This document shows, in pieces, positions 9,025-16,319 of a stretch of DNA of 47,352 nt (positions are counted from its first letter, which is position 1; each line of letters opens with the position of its first letter). Location of the stretch: positions 1 to 47,352 of the forward strand of contig NZ_QGOK01000029.1 in the NCBI RefSeq assembly GCF_003259175.1. Direction: 5' to 3'. The notes below the pieces were generated by a model. That model saw only the letters and a list, made by a program, of their open reading frames with translations. It did not search any database and was not told the DNA's origin. A program made the translations under genes and the position numbers. The DNA is from Marinomonas shanghaiensis. GTDB taxonomy: Bacteria; Pseudomonadota; Gammaproteobacteria; Pseudomonadales; Marinomonadaceae.

Positions 9025-9572
9025 ATAAGACAAAAATACATTTATTACCCGTAAGTCGAGACGAGCTCAGAACCTTTAAAACCGAGCTACAAGAAACCTT
9101 TACCGCTGCGTTGGTCGATCAATTTAGTCAGTTTGGCAGTGAACTCATTCCCTCTGACGACGATATAAACGAATCTTTTAACGCCCACGGTGCAGTAATA
9201 CGACACATTTTTTACGGACAAGAAAAGGTAGGAGGCGTAGTACTGAAGATTAATGAAGACACCCAGCACAACAGCTTGGATCTATTCTTTATCTACCCCA
9301 AACACCATGACAAAGGCTTCGGTCTAGCGACCTGGAAAACCATTGAAGCGACTTATCCTGGCACTAAGATATGGAGCACAATTACGCCCTATTTCGAGAA
9401 GCGAAACATTCACTTCTATGTCAATAAGTGTGGTTTTCAGATTGTAGAATTCTTCAACAAGAACCACTTAGAAAAGAATGAAAAAGCCCGTAGCAGCGCC
9501 CCCCATGATACCAGTGACTCGAGTGAAGAAGAGTTTTTCAAATTTGAGAAGGTCATGGTACAAAAAGCATAG
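9021..9572 (+). CDS. GNAT-family N-acetyltransferase, last gene of the efflux operon
   Basis: Predicted acetyl-CoA-dependent acetyltransferase of 183 aa. Supporting segments are a central strand with KVGGVVLKI, the LDLFFIYPKHHDKGFGLATWKTIE stretch that looks like the acetyl-CoA-binding turn (Q/R-x-x-G-x-G/A variant, here HDKGFG-LA), and a C-terminal FYVNKCGFQIVEF, the usual last-strand motif. The substrate is unknown. ATG overlaps the channel gene stop (ATGA, 9021-9024), so it is co-translated with the pump. The C-terminus is acidic and Ser-rich. The coupling suggests detoxification of a pump substrate, but this is inference; similar GNATs also act on unrelated metabolites. Confidence 0.75.
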   Translation: MNKTKIHLLPVSRDELRTFKTELQETFTAALVDQFSQFGSELIPSDDDINESFNAHGAVIRHIFYGQEKVGGVVLKINEDTQHNSLDLFFIYPKHHDKGFGLATWKTIEATYPGTKIWSTITPYFEKRNIHFYVNKCGFQIVEFFNKNHLEKNEKARSSAPHDTSDSSEEEFFKFEKVMVQKA

Positions 9573-9593
9573 CGAACCTTATTGATAACACTA

Positions 9594-9625
9594 GAAAGCT
9601 TACTGATCGAATCCAGTAAGCTTTC
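9594..9625 (+). terminator. 12-bp hairpin closing the efflux operon
   Basis: GAAAGCTTACTG and its perfect complement CAGTAAGCTTTC enclose an 8-nt loop, 21 bases after the acetyltransferase stop codon. The downstream flank (ATTAAAACTT) is only weakly T-rich. It may act as a terminator or as a 3'-end stabilising stem. Confidence 0.6.
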
Positions 9626-9754
9626 ATTAAAACTTGAGAAAATATTACTATATGGTTTTCTAGGACTGCGGTCTTTATCAATTGTCCTAGCTCTAAAATT
9701 CAATTCAGCATGAATAACCCCATCACGACAACAAGTTCAAATTGTTTCAGGAAG

Positions 9755-9840
9755 TGTAATGGTCAAGTAAAACTGACCACCGCTTTGGTTTATCCAGCCT
9801 TCTTAGCCGCCGAGGGAGCCACTTCAAAGTTGGCATTTTT
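9755..9840 (-). mobile_element. Insertion-sequence end remnant
   Basis: On the minus strand a short reading frame ending at a TAA (9790-9792) encodes NANFEVAPSAAKKAG, a basic tail like that of many transposase-type proteins. Right after it comes TGGTCA-N8-TGACCA (9760-9779), which resembles an IS terminal repeat. No intact transposase or second end is visible, so this would be the last piece of a deleted element next to the island edge. I cannot name the IS family from sequence alone. Confidence 0.35.
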
Positions 9841-9905
9841 TATATTCCTTAAACAATCTGAAGTGACGGAAGAAACAACATAAAAGCCATTTAATATCAG
9901 CAATA

Positions 9906-9934
9906 TAGATTACTGCCTTCGCAGGAATGACGGT
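9906..9934. repeat. REP-like intergenic repeat with CTGC/GCAG hairpin
   Basis: The sequence TACTGCCTTCGCAGGAATGA followed by CGG matches the style of the small palindromic repeats common in proteobacterial intergenic DNA, which read GTCATTCC-stem-GGAAT. The stem here is CTGC-CTTC-GCAG. One copy is seen; genome-wide copy number cannot be judged from this window. Confidence 0.4.
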
Positions 9935-9951
9935 TTTCACCTATTTTCCCC

Positions 9952-9988
9952 AGCCAATAAAAAAACCCACATCAAATGAAGCGGGTTT
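9952..9988 (-). terminator. Terminator next to the displaced guaA 3' end
   Basis: On the minus strand an imperfect stem CCCGCTTCA / TGATGTGGG is followed by seven T. It would terminate leftward transcripts leaving the guaA fragment. Twenty-odd flanking bases and most of the stem match the terminator at 1125-1161, and the GCGGG-TTTTAG part also aligns with the terminator of intact guaA at 12985-13008. The 9630-9950 interval holds no gene, only the IS remnant and the REP-like repeat. Confidence 0.65.
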
Positions 9989-10000
9989 TAGGTATTTCTG

Positions 10001-10347
10001 TTTATTCAGTTAAGGTGTACTTAGCGGAATTATTCCCACTCGATAGTAGCAGGTGGCTTAGACGATACGTCGTACGTCACGCGGGAGATGTGTTCGATTT
10101 CGTTGATGATACGACCAGACACTTTCTCTAGCAGTTCGTATGGTAGGTGCGCCCAACGAGCCGTCATGAAGTCGATGGTTTCAACAGCACGAAGTGCTAC
10201 CACGTATTCGTAACGGCGGCCATCGCCTACTACGCCAACAGATTTCACTGGAAGGAATACCGCGAACGCTTGGCTTGTTTTTTCGTACCAGCCCGCGTTA
10301 CGTAGCTCTTCGATAAAGATAACGCCCGCACGACGAAGGATGTCGGC
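10001..10347. repeat. guaA 3'-end repeat, left copy
   Basis: This block aligns without a gap to 13021-13367, offset by exactly 3020 bases. It covers the last 105 codons of guaA, the stop region and downstream flank. By eye there are about 30 differences across the 318 coding positions, roughly 90% identity. With a one-base gap the similarity extends left into the terminator. Identity ends abruptly after GATGTCGGC at 10347. Confidence 0.9.
10030..10347 (-). pseudogene. guaA: Displaced 3' fragment of guaA (GMP synthase C-terminus)
   Basis: The frame encodes the C-terminal ~105 residues of GMP synthase, ending in [11 protein letters not shown] like the intact gene. It covers the dimerisation domain including [23 protein letters not shown]. 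It lacks the amidotransferase and ATP-pyrophosphatase domains and cannot be functional. The frame runs on by chance to an ATG at 10419 inside the neighbouring gene, giving non-homologous N-terminal residues. Protein differences from the intact copy cluster at the broken end: [16 protein letters not shown] against [16 protein letters not shown]. Most other changes are synonymous. That points to a xenologous 3' end or an old duplication rather than a recent copying event. Confidence 0.9.
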
Positions 10348-10390
10348 ACGCAAACTTATGACCAAAAGACAGCTGCGATTACGGCTGTAT

Positions 10391-11482
10391 TCAGTCCTCG
10401 ACGAAACTCCGCTGCCCACGTAGGTAGTCGATGAATGCTGTGCTGAGCCCTTCCTGTCGTAAGTACTCTGGCGAAACCGGCAATGCGGGTGAGGTATAGC
10501 GAGCCTCCTTCCTTATGCATTCGGGAAGGTCATGGACAAGTATACCCGCCTTGCCAATTGCCACGTAATCTGCACCCTCGGACAGAGCCCATTCTCCGCG
10601 CGCTGCAGTCATGATTCCACCGGCAACCCCGAGCGCACAGTCACCTCGAGGCAGATCAGCAAACAGCGACATAAGGGTTCTGCCCTTATATGCTTTTTCT
10701 TCAGGCTCCTTAGTGATATCCCACAAAGACAGGTCGAGGTAGTCCATACCTCCGTCCGCGAAGAGCCGAGACGCGAGGTCGACCATTTCAGATAGGACCA
10801 GCCCGAAGCGCTCGGTCGATATGCGGATGCCAATCTGAAAATCTGGTCGGCAGGCAGCGCGAATGCGATGCAGAATCTCGAAGAGGAAGCGGGCTCGGTT
10901 CTCGGGGGAGCCGCCCCAACGGTCGCTACGTCGGTTCAACTCGGGCGACAGGAACTGAGCAATGAGGTAACCGTGCCCGCCGTGGATTTGTACGCCATCA
11001 AACCCGGCCCGCTCGGCGCGTCGAGCAGCGGCGACGAACTCTGCGATAATGTTTTCAATTTCGGCCTCGCTCAGCGCCCTTGCACCGGTTTCGGAATGGG
11101 CAGAGGGGCCAGCTAGCTCACTTCCGTCTGAAAGTGATCGGATGCCTCCGTGCTGGAGCTGCAAAGACGAAACCGCACCCTGTGCTCGCAACCCCGCAGC
11201 AAGGCGTTCAAGGCCGGGCAGATGGCGGTCATCGAAACAGCCCAGCTGACCCAAGAAAGCCTTGCCCGCGGACGAAACGTGGCTGGCACAGGTTGTCACT
11301 AGGCCGAAACCACCCTCTGCGCGCATCGTGAGCCAGCGGTATTCATCGTCGGACAGCGTTCCGTCCTCGCTGCTTTGGGTATTGGTCAACGGGGCGAGAA
11401 CAAAACGGTTCTTTATCTTCGGGCCGCGCGGCAAGCTGAGCGGGGCGAACAGGTTAGAGTGTGATTTGGTATCAATGGTCAT
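10391..11482 (-). CDS. Old Yellow Enzyme-type NADH:flavin oxidoreductase
   Basis: FMN-dependent oxidoreductase of the OYE/2,4-dienoyl-CoA reductase TIM-barrel family, 363 aa, full length. Such enzymes reduce activated C=C bonds of enones, nitro compounds or nitrate esters with NAD(P)H. Landmarks are the N-terminal [25 protein letters not shown], then [20 protein letters not shown] followed by [12 protein letters not shown], which is the family signature. Near the C-terminus VAGGIM and [10 protein letters not shown] bind FMN phosphate. ATG at 11482 has AAGGA seven bases upstream. Codons are GC-rich (about 60% GC in sampled lines, against high 40s nearby), marking it as transferred. It lies 43 bases from the guaA fragment. 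The natural substrate is unknown. Confidence 0.88.
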   Translation of the reverse strand: MTIDTKSHSNLFAPLSLPRGPKIKNRFVLAPLTNTQSSEDGTLSDDEYRWLTMRAEGGFGLVTTCASHVSSAGKAFLGQLGCFDDRHLPGLERLAAGLRAQGAVSSLQLQHGGIRSLSDGSELAGPSAHSETGARALSEAEIENIIAEFVAAARRAERAGFDGVQIHGGHGYLIAQFLSPELNRRSDRWGGSPENRARFLFEILHRIRAACRPDFQIGIRISTERFGLVLSEMVDLASRLFADGGMDYLDLSLWDITKEPEEKAYKGRTLMSLFADLPRGDCALGVAGGIMTAARGEWALSEGADYVAIGKAGILVHDLPECIRKEARYTSPALPVSPEYLRQEGLSTAFIDYLRGQRSFVED

Positions 11483-11506
11483 GAAAGTGTCCTTCTATTT
11501 AGTATG

Positions 11507-11857
11507 TTAGTCAGCTGTTCGCTTGGAAGCGCGCCGCGGCAGAACCAGAGTGATGGCGAGAGCGATGAGAAAGAGGCCTGCCGAGACCCCGAACGCAGCG
11601 CGATAGCCTTCTATAGATTGCAGGCTAGTATCTGCGCTTGCTGTCGTGGCCATTAGGAAGACTGAGTTGAGCAGCGCCGGTCCTATAGAGCCGCCAACCA
11701 GCTGTGCTACGTTGACGAAAGCCGATGCCACACCGGATTCTTCTCTCACACCGTTCAGTGCCGAGCTGGATGCGGGCACGAAGTAGACGCCGAGGCCAAA
11801 GATCATGATACATAAGGTCGTGGCGCGGTTCCGATCCGAGGTCGATGCATCTGTCAT
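11507..11857 (-). pseudogene. C-terminal fragment of an MFS (DHA2-type) transporter
   Basis: A 116-codon frame corresponds to the last two or three membrane segments of an EmrB/QacA-type drug:proton antiporter. It contains GLGVYFVPASSSALNGV, then ESGVASAFVNVAQLVGGSIG, the conserved loop-helix near TM11-12 of that family. Complete proteins have about 450-500 residues, so three quarters are missing. An ATG with GGAG eight bases upstream could allow translation, but the product cannot form a transporter. It sits between the OYE and methyltransferase genes in the same GC-rich block, so it was probably truncated within the island. Confidence 0.75.
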
Positions 11858-11877
11858 TTCAAGGATCTCCGGTTTGC

Positions 11878-12492
11878 TTAGCTCAGCCGCTGCAGGAAGA
11901 GAACGTTGTCAGTCACTGTTGCGGTTTGTCCTTCCGGCCCTGTAGCCGTTCGGGCAATGGAACAGAGGCAATGGTGCGCCCATTCCTCGGGGGCGAGCTG
12001 CATCGTCGTGAACGTTTCGTGTGCCGAGGGAAAACGGGTATTCTCGGGGAACCAAGACCAGGGCGCACGCGAAGCGTGCTCTACTATCAGAATATGCCCC
12101 CCGGGAGCCACGGCCCTGGCAGCTCGTCCCAAAACATCGCCTCGCGGCCATTCCTGAGGCGAATGTAGGAAGCTGGCGGTGACCAGATCGAAGCTCCCCT
12201 CCGGAAAAGATAGGGCGAGATTATGCTCCTCGAACCGAATGTGCTCCATGAGGCCAGCCGCTTCGGCGTTGCGGGAGGCGATTCCAAGCGCGACCGACGA
12301 GACATCGACCGCCGTCACGTGCCAACCCTTCTGAGCCAGCCAGACAGCATCGTCGCCTCTGGCGCATCCAAGCTCCAGCGCCCTGCCGGGACGAAGCGGT
12401 CCCGCGAACTGAGACAGTGCCAGACCGGGCATGCCTGACGAGGTCTGCGAGCCCTTAGCATAAAGGTCGTTCCAAATAGATTCAGCCTGCAT
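11878..12492 (-). CDS. Class I SAM-dependent methyltransferase
   Basis: Predicted small-molecule methyltransferase of 204 aa. Motif I is ALELGCARGDDAVWLAQKGW, followed by the acidic motif II in VTAVDVSS, and FDLVTASFLHSP and VAPGGHILIVEH for post-motif strands. The layout (short N-terminus with IWNDLYAKG) resembles TehB- or thiopurine-type enzymes that methylate xenobiotics or metalloids. The substrate cannot be assigned. GC-rich codons match the OYE gene and differ from the guaA/guaB neighbours. The stop codon is 20 bases before the MFS fragment, so the three reading frames form one leftward unit. Confidence 0.82.
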   Translation of the reverse strand: MQAESIWNDLYAKGSQTSSGMPGLALSQFAGPLRPGRALELGCARGDDAVWLAQKGWHVTAVDVSSVALGIASRNAEAAGLMEHIRFEEHNLALSFPEGSFDLVTASFLHSPQEWPRGDVLGRAARAVAPGGHILIVEHASRAPWSWFPENTRFPSAHETFTTMQLAPEEWAHHCLCSIARTATGPEGQTATVTDNVLFLQRLS

Positions 12493-12569
12493 TCTGCTCT
12501 CTCATTCAGATAGTTTCGATAAATTTGGGATCAAAAATCAGTGACCGGTGCGAAGACATTGCATACCGA

Positions 12570-12659
12570 CTACGAGGGGCTGGAAGCCGAAAGACCTACA
12601 AAGTTCGTCCCAATAATGATGGCATCGTAGTTCACAACCAATGGCCCCTTAAAAGCCAT
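12570..12659 (-). pseudogene. Remnant of a flavoprotein N-terminus
   Basis: A minus-strand ATG at 12659 opens 29 codons before a TAG. The peptide contains YDAIIIGTNFVGLSASSPS, which reads like the N-terminal FAD-binding Rossmann turn of flavin monooxygenases and related oxidoreductases (usual form DxxIIGxGFxGL). One glycine position holds Asn, and no further homology follows. It is probably the 5' stump of a deleted flavoprotein gene. The short length leaves room for coincidence. Confidence 0.4.
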
Positions 12660-12984
12660 AATGTAATATCAAATGTTACTTGAAAGAGCGGCACACTTCA
12701 ATACATGTAACTTTAAATGTTTCAAAAATAAATTGGTATGTTACTTAAGCGGTGATAGGGTGCTCGTAGCTAATATGAAGGATCTCACTCCATGCCTCGC
12801 GGCCTGCGTATGCTTGCTTTCTGGCGCTGTTCTCTAAGGTAAAGATAGAAGACCTGGCGCAAGGCTTCGAGAGTCAGTTGGCGAAAAAACGGCAAGACGT
12901 TCGCGATACATGTGACGCCGCAAAACAGCATATTTGAAGCCGCTAGACGGTACCAAATGATGTGGCCATTACATTAGATAATAA
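12660..12984. other. Intergenic stretch inside the island, no recognised gene
   Basis: About 325 bases with no convincing gene. Short frames exist on both strands, for example 32 codons at 12839-12937 on the plus strand reading a charged helix-like KIEDLAQGFESQLAKKRQDV, and a 20-codon frame from 12775. None has a clear start signal. The octamer TGTTACTT occurs twice (near 12675 and 12734). The region changes from A/T-rich to GC-rich near 12780, consistent with a patchwork of deleted fragments. Confidence 0.5.
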
Positions 12985-13008
12985 AAAGCCCGCTAGAAAG
13001 CGGGCTTT
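12985..13008 (-). terminator. Intrinsic terminator of guaA
   Basis: The perfect 10-bp stem AAAGCCCGCT / AGCGGGCTTT with loop AGAA is followed on the minus strand by TTTAT. It lies about 40 bases past the guaA stop codon. Leftward guaBA transcription should end here, so the island genes are probably not read through from guaA. Confidence 0.85.
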
Positions 13009-13020
13009 AGAGTGTTTCTA

Positions 13021-13367
13021 TTTATTCAGTTAAGGCGTACCTAGCTGAATCATTCCCACTCGATAGTAGCAGGTGGCTTAGACGATACGTCGTAAGTCAC
13101 GCGAGAGATGTGTTCGATCTCATTGATGATTCGACCAGACACTTTTTCTAAAAGTTCGTATGGTAGGTGAGCCCAACGAGCTGTCATGAAGTCGATGGTT
13201 TCAACAGCACGAAGTGCTACCACGTATTCGTAACGACGACCATCGCCTACTACACCAACAGATTTAACTGGAAGGAATACCGCGAAAGCTTGGCTTGTTT
13301 TGTCGTACCAACCTGAGCGACGCAATTCTTCGATGAAGATAGCGTCCGCACGACGTAGGATGTCAGC
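13021..13367. repeat. guaA 3'-end repeat, right copy (inside intact guaA)
   Basis: Partner of the block at 10001-10347 with no gaps between the two. This copy ends the intact guaA gene (stop TGA; the displaced copy ends in TAA). The two direct repeats bracket about 2.7 kb of foreign DNA, the arrangement left by an element that inserts at the guaA 3' end and restores the reading frame with its own copy. Confidence 0.9.
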
Positions 13368-14627
13368 GTATTCTTTTTTCACTTCACCAAGGATACGAAC
13401 ACCTAGACCTGGTCCTGGGAACGGGTGACGGTAAACCATGTCATAAGGAAGACCTAGTTCAAGACCTAGCTTACGCACTTCGTCTTTGAACAGTTCACGA
13501 AGCGGTTCAACCAAGGCCATCTTCATATCGTCAGGCAAACCACCCACGTTATGGTGAGACTTGATAACATGTGCCTTACCTGTTTTAGAGGCAGCAGACT
13601 CAATCACGTCAGGGTAAATAGTGCCCTGCGCAAGGAAATCAATGCCATCCAATTTAGATGACTCTTCGTCAAAAATCTCAATAAAGGTATTACCAATGAT
13701 CTTACGTTTTTTCTCTGGATCCGCTTCACCAGCGAGTTTACCAAGGAACAAATCTTCTGCGTCAACACGGATGACTTTAACACCCATGTTGTCGGCGAAC
13801 ATTTTCATCACTTGATCGCCTTCGTTCAAACGAAGCAAACCATTGTCTACGAACACACAAGTCAATTGGTCGCCAATGGCTTTATGAAGCAATGCCGCCA
13901 CAACAGAAGAGTCCACACCACCAGAAAGGGCTAAGAGCACTTTTTTGTCGCCCACTTGCTCTTGCATGCGTTCAATCGCATCTTGTGCGATGTTGGCAGG
14001 GGTCCACAAAGTATCACAGCCACAAATATCGACGATAAAACGAGATAAGATACGGCCACCTTGTAACGTATGGGTTACTTCTGGGTGAAATTGAACACCA
14101 TAAAACTTCTTCGCTTCGTTCGCCATCGCCGCAATCGGGCAGCTATCCGTTGATGCCATCAGAGTAAAGTCTTGTGGCATGGTAATCACTTTATCACCAT
14201 GACTCATCCAAACATCAAGTAACGCAACACCATTGTTTGCGATATGATCTTGAATGCCATCAAACAAGGCAGGACCTTCATGCTTACGGATTTGCGCGTA
14301 ACCAAACTCACGAATTTCTGAGCCTTGGACTTTTCCGCCCAATTGCTCAGCCATGGTTTGCATACCATAACAAATACCAAATACCGGCACGCCCATTGTA
14401 AACACTACTTCTGGTGCACGTGGAGAACCGGGTTCTGGAACGGATTCAGGACCACCAGCTAAGATGATACCTTTTGGATCGAAGTCGATAACGTCTTGAT
14501 CTTCCATGTCAAAAGCACGAACTTCACAGTACACACCGATTTCACGAACACGACGCGCAATCAGCTGGGTGTACTGCGAACCGAAATCAAGAATAAGAAT
14601 TTTATGAGCGTGGATATCTTGCGACAT
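13050..14627 (-). CDS. guaA: GMP synthase (glutamine-hydrolysing)
   Basis: Converts XMP, ATP and glutamine to GMP in the last step of guanine nucleotide synthesis; cytosolic dimer. At 525 aa it has the standard length. The N-terminal class I glutamine amidotransferase domain has the nucleophile Cys in [16 protein letters not shown] and His/Glu in [10 protein letters not shown]. The ATP-pyrophosphatase P-loop is [16 protein letters not shown]. The C-terminal dimerisation domain ends in KPPATIEWE. It follows guaB with a 132-base gap that holds a hairpin. The last third belongs to the repeat shared with the displaced fragment at 10030, so its 3' end may be of foreign origin while remaining functional. 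Confidence 0.97.
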   Translation of the reverse strand: MSQDIHAHKILILDFGSQYTQLIARRVREIGVYCEVRAFDMEDQDVIDFDPKGIILAGGPESVPEPGSPRAPEVVFTMGVPVFGICYGMQTMAEQLGGKVQGSEIREFGYAQIRKHEGPALFDGIQDHIANNGVALLDVWMSHGDKVITMPQDFTLMASTDSCPIAAMANEAKKFYGVQFHPEVTHTLQGGRILSRFIVDICGCDTLWTPANIAQDAIERMQEQVGDKKVLLALSGGVDSSVVAALLHKAIGDQLTCVFVDNGLLRLNEGDQVMKMFADNMGVKVIRVDAEDLFLGKLAGEADPEKKRKIIGNTFIEIFDEESSKLDGIDFLAQGTIYPDVIESAASKTGKAHVIKSHHNVGGLPDDMKMALVEPLRELFKDEVRKLGLELGLPYDMVYRHPFPGPGLGVRILGEVKKEYADILRRADAIFIEELRRSGWYDKTSQAFAVFLPVKSVGVVGDGRRYEYVVALRAVETIDFMTARWAHLPYELLEKVSGRIINEIEHISRVTYDVSSKPPATIEWE

Positions 14628-14711
14628 TGTTAGCCATTCCTTTCACTCTACCAAACAGAAGCAAATGCTTTACGGCAGACGTAATTAATAAATAATTGGA
14701 GCAATAAATAA

Positions 14712-14738
14712 AGATGGGGCGTGTTGTACGCCCCATCT
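14712..14738 (-). terminator. Hairpin between guaB and guaA
   Basis: The 11-bp stem AGATGGGGCGT / ACGCCCCATCT has a 5-nt loop. It is followed on the minus strand by TTTATTTATT, so it has the form of an intrinsic terminator about 20 bases after guaB. It would reduce read-through into guaA, or stabilise the guaB 3' end. guaA would then need read-through or its own promoter in the remaining ~85 bases. Confidence 0.65.
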
Positions 14739-14759
14739 CAGTGTCAAATTATCTCGCGA

Positions 14760-16226
14760 TTAACCCACGTGATAATTTGGCGCTTCTTTTGTAATCGTCA
14801 CATCATGAACATGACTTTCACGAATACCAGCGCCTGTAATTTTTGAGAACTGCGCTTTGGTACGCATTGTCTCAATATCTGGTGAGCCAGTGTAACCCAT
14901 TGAAGAGCGAACGCCTCCCATCAACTGATGAACGACAGCGGCCATGGGGCCTTTCGATGGAACACGACCTTCAATACCTTCCGGCACAAGCTTTTCAACA
15001 CTGCTTGAATCTTGGAAGTAACGGTCACTTGAACCCTGAGATTGAGACATCGCGCCAAGCGAGCCCATGCCACGGTACGCCTTAAAAGAACGACCTTGGA
15101 ACAAAACAACCTCACCTGGAGCCTCGTCCGTACCAGCAAGAATACCACCAACCATGATAACGCTGGCGCCTGCTGCAATGGCTTTACTAATGTCGCCAGA
15201 AAAACGCACACCGCCATCGGCGATAACAGGAATACCACGTGGGTTCATCACCTCAGCCACATTCGCTACCGCGCTGATTTGCGGAACACCAACACCTGTA
15301 ACAATACGCGTTGTACAGATAGAACCAGGGCCGATACCAACTTTTACGCCATCCGCACCCGCATCAGCAAGGGCGATTGCCGCTTCAGCGGTCGCGATGT
15401 TGCCACCGATCACTTGAATATGAGGGAAGTTTTCTTTTACCCAACGAACACGGTCGATTACACCTTTAGAATGACCGTGCGCCGTATCAACCACAATGAT
15501 ATCAACACCCGCGTCAGACAAGGCTTTTACGCGATCTGCAGTATCTGCGCCAGTGCCCACAGCAGCACCCACACGCAAACGACCTTGATCATCTTTACAA
15601 GCGTTCGGGAAGGTAGTGGCTTTGTTGAAATCCGTTACCGTCACCATGCCGCGTAATTCAAACTGTTCATTCACAATCAACACTTTCTCAATGCGATTTT
15701 CATGCAACAGCTTACGGATAGAACCAGAAGATGCCCCTTCCAGCGCCGTCACTAAGCGATCTTTTGGTGTCATAATATCAGAGACTTTTTTGTCAAAGTC
15801 TTTAACAAAGCGCACATCACGGCTTGTTACGATACCAACTAGGTCAGTACCTTGAACAACTGGTACACTTGAGATGCTGTTCGCTGCTGTCAATTCCATT
15901 AGCTCTTTAACGCTCGCTTCTGGATTGATGGTAACAAGATCACGGACGATGCCACTTTCGAATTTTTTCACACGACGCACTTCACGAGCTTGCTCTTCAA
16001 TGGTCAAGTTTTTGTGCACAATGCCTATGCCACCTTCTTGAGCCAGAGCAATCGCCATGCGATGTTCAGTAACGGTGTCCATCGCCGAAGAAATAAGCGG
16101 AATATTCAACTCAATGTCTTTAGTGATTTTCGTTTTGAGGCTAACATCCTTAGGAAGAACTTCGGAATAGCCGGGGATAAGCAATACGTCGTCAAACGTT
16201 AAAGCTTCTTGCACGATTCGTAACAT
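14760..16226 (-). CDS. guaB: IMP dehydrogenase
   Basis: Oxidises IMP to XMP with NAD+, the rate-limiting step of GMP synthesis. The 488-aa protein has the usual bacterial layout: a TIM barrel interrupted by a tandem CBS module (about residues 95-200, with SSVPVV and IVTSRDVRF). The catalytic Cys is in [18 protein letters not shown], the IMP-phosphate site in [15 protein letters not shown], and the flap residues in RGMGSLGAM. The C-terminus carries [19 protein letters not shown]. It forms the leftward unit guaB-guaA and is divergent from xseA with 93 bases between start codons, the standard gammaproteobacterial arrangement. Confidence 0.97.
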   Translation of the reverse strand: MLRIVQEALTFDDVLLIPGYSEVLPKDVSLKTKITKDIELNIPLISSAMDTVTEHRMAIALAQEGGIGIVHKNLTIEEQAREVRRVKKFESGIVRDLVTINPEASVKELMELTAANSISSVPVVQGTDLVGIVTSRDVRFVKDFDKKVSDIMTPKDRLVTALEGASSGSIRKLLHENRIEKVLIVNEQFELRGMVTVTDFNKATTFPNACKDDQGRLRVGAAVGTGADTADRVKALSDAGVDIIVVDTAHGHSKGVIDRVRWVKENFPHIQVIGGNIATAEAAIALADAGADGVKVGIGPGSICTTRIVTGVGVPQISAVANVAEVMNPRGIPVIADGGVRFSGDISKAIAAGASVIMVGGILAGTDEAPGEVVLFQGRSFKAYRGMGSLGAMSQSQGSSDRYFQDSSSVEKLVPEGIEGRVPSKGPMAAVVHQLMGGVRSSMGYTGSPDIETMRTKAQFSKITGAGIRESHVHDVTITKEAPNYHVG

Positions 16227-16319
16227 AATGGGGAGTTTCCAATGCCAACAAGGGTGTTAAGATGGCAAGTAATTCTACTCCAATAGTTCCACTCGGTAAA
16301 TCAAAACCACGAGAGATTG

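Noticed and set aside
10030..10419. 129-codon frame as an independent gene
   Set aside because: The first ~24 codons are out-of-frame sequence of the Old Yellow Enzyme gene and its flank; the remainder is the guaA 3' end. It is a fusion by chance.
12839..12937. Small plus-strand protein with a charged helix inside the island
   Set aside because: There is no start codon with a ribosome site, the frame is only 32 codons to the first plausible alternative start, and I recognise no family. It could be the tail of a deleted gene but cannot be supported.
10348..13020. Integrase or tRNA marking the island ends
   Set aside because: I looked for a tyrosine-recombinase frame and for a tRNA-like cloverleaf at both junctions and saw neither. 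The boundaries are defined only by the guaA repeats.
15042..15656. 204-codon frame on the plus strand opposite guaB
   Set aside because: It is antisense to a perfectly conserved IMP dehydrogenase and reads as low-complexity, shadow-type protein. The same applies to the long frames opposite the RND pump (7031-7510), the TRAP permease and the kinases.
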